Shown one piece after another: positions 39,646 to 40,169 of a DNA stretch of 40,169 nucleotides. Source of the DNA: Polaromonas sp. UBA5171 (GTDB taxonomy: Bacteria; Pseudomonadota; Gammaproteobacteria; Burkholderiales; Burkholderiaceae_C); the NCBI GenBank assembly GCA_002413395.1, contig DHWX01000093.1, forward strand, positions 1,937 to 42,105, written 5' to 3'. The position numbers were made by a program, and so were the translations under genes. The notes beneath the pieces were generated by a model that was not told the DNA's origin, searched no databases, and was given only the letters and a program-made list of their open reading frames with translations. Every line of letters begins with the position of its first letter. Positions within the stretch are counted from its first letter, which is position 1.

Positions 39646-39990
39646 TCAGACGATGTCCGGCGGCGGCATCGCGCCCTTCGGATGGTTGAGGTGTCCAAAG
39701 GTGCTCTCAAGCAGCCGCTCCAGCTTTTCGACTGCCCCATGAATGGCCTGATCAAGCGTCGCCGCCAAGTGTGTCACGGCAATAGGTTGCAGCCCGGCAG
39801 GCCGGGCCTCCAGCACACATTTTTTGTCGTTGCCGTGGGATTTGTGGCCATTTTCGTCACTGAGGTGAGCTTCCACGCGAGTGATCTGTCCGCCAAAACG
39901 GTGCAACTTCGCATCAATTGTGGTCGTGACAAACTGGGTCAGGCGCTCACCGCCCACGATATTTTTGTCGGTATTGACTTGAACCTGCAT
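39646..39990 (-). CDS. HPF/RaiA family ribosome-associated protein
   Basis: A 114-residue protein of the short HPF/YfiA type that binds the 30S subunit and stabilises inactive ribosomes in stationary phase. The fold elements are seen as MQVQVNTDKNIVG at the start, the basic LHRFGGQITRVEAHLSDENG, KCVLEARPAGLQPIAVTH and ATLDQAIHGAVEKLERLLES near the end. The start ATG has a strong AAGGAG site eight bases away. It is not next to rpoN or ptsN, where hpf genes often lie, so it may be a second copy or a moved one. The DUF302 relic is downstream on the same strand. The region to the right (39991-40169) shows no gene. Confidence 0.9.
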   Translation of the reverse strand: MQVQVNTDKNIVGGERLTQFVTTTIDAKLHRFGGQITRVEAHLSDENGHKSHGNDKKCVLEARPAGLQPIAVTHLAATLDQAIHGAVEKLERLLESTFGHLNHPKGAMPPPDIV

Positions 39991-40169
39991 GGCGCTTTCT
40001 CCTTGTATCCAATGTATGCGCTTAATCAGCGCACTGCGCGCCGAAAAGCATTTGAGGCTTCATCCTACCCCAAAGCGGTATCCCACTCAGCCGCGTTAAT
40101 AACAGCCCGACTGGTCTGACGAGACTGGTCACCCATCCCACCTAGCAGCCTGTCAGCCACAGAGATTTA

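Noticed and set aside
39547..40119. 190-codon ORF on the plus strand at the right edge
   Set aside because: It is antisense to the HPF-type gene, whose family sequence and ribosome site are clear on the minus strand.

Overview
The window looks like a chromosomal segment of a betaproteobacterium of the Comamonadaceae (Rhodoferax/Polaromonas/Acidovorax type). This rests on moderate-to-high GC, protein sequences typical of that family, the ilvB-ilvN-ilvC-pssA-leuA gene order, and short repeats that I recall as common in these genomes. The genus call is inference. No tRNA, rRNA, CRISPR array or prophage was seen.

Layout. 1-3.7 kb: the 5' part of sbcB (exonuclease I), then clpA and clpS, all on the minus strand. 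3.8-5.1 kb: icd (NADP isocitrate dehydrogenase), broken by a one-base insertion. 5.3-6.1 kb: a small exported Ala/Lys-rich protein and an exported DUF192 protein. 6.1-6.7 kb: a gene-free stretch with two terminators and a triple direct repeat. 6.7-8.6 kb: sodB and xseA (minus). 9-12.9 kb: a plus-strand envelope and nucleotide set (exbB, exbD, lpxK, a Trm112-like protein, kdsB, adk). 13-14.7 kb: a divergent asparaginase/lexA pair separated by two tandem LexA boxes.

15.3-22.8 kb: a plus-strand acyl-CoA metabolism block with a D-2-hydroxyacid dehydrogenase, a two-domain 3-hydroxyacyl-CoA dehydrogenase, an enoyl-CoA hydratase, a frameshifted Crp/Fnr regulator, an aminoglycoside-phosphotransferase-like kinase, an acyl-CoA dehydrogenase and a GST. 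The kinase/dehydrogenase pair resembles the LvaA/LvaC and ACAD10/11 systems that isomerise 4-hydroxyacyl-CoA through a phosphorylated intermediate. 22.8-24.5 kb: an intact IS256-family element with an 8-bp target duplication sits inside the relic of an IS5-type element. 24.5-25.5 kb: a PBP7-type endopeptidase.

25.7-31.8 kb: the branched-chain amino acid operon region on the minus strand (ilvB, ilvN, ilvC, pssA, leuA). A short Leu-rich leader ORF and a perfect-stem terminator lie directly in front of leuA, with a competing anti-terminator: a candidate leucine attenuator. A 38-codon ORF rich in Ile/Leu/Val at its start abuts ilvB. 32.1-35.6 kb: an ECF-type sigma factor overlapping DUF3619 and DUF3106 genes (a possible sigma/anti-sigma/periplasmic sensor set), then an RDD membrane protein, diacylglycerol kinase and a LOG-family protein. 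35.7-37.8 kb: PII protein gene and nadE. 37.8-40.2 kb: a DUF482/FemAB-like acyltransferase carrying two repeat insertions, a 5'-truncated DUF302 relic and an HPF-type ribosome hibernation factor.

Two kinds of short interspersed repeat recur in the window and several copies lie in frame inside genes. Two genes (icd and the Crp/Fnr regulator) each carry one extra base that splits an otherwise intact protein. These may be assembly errors or recent mutations.
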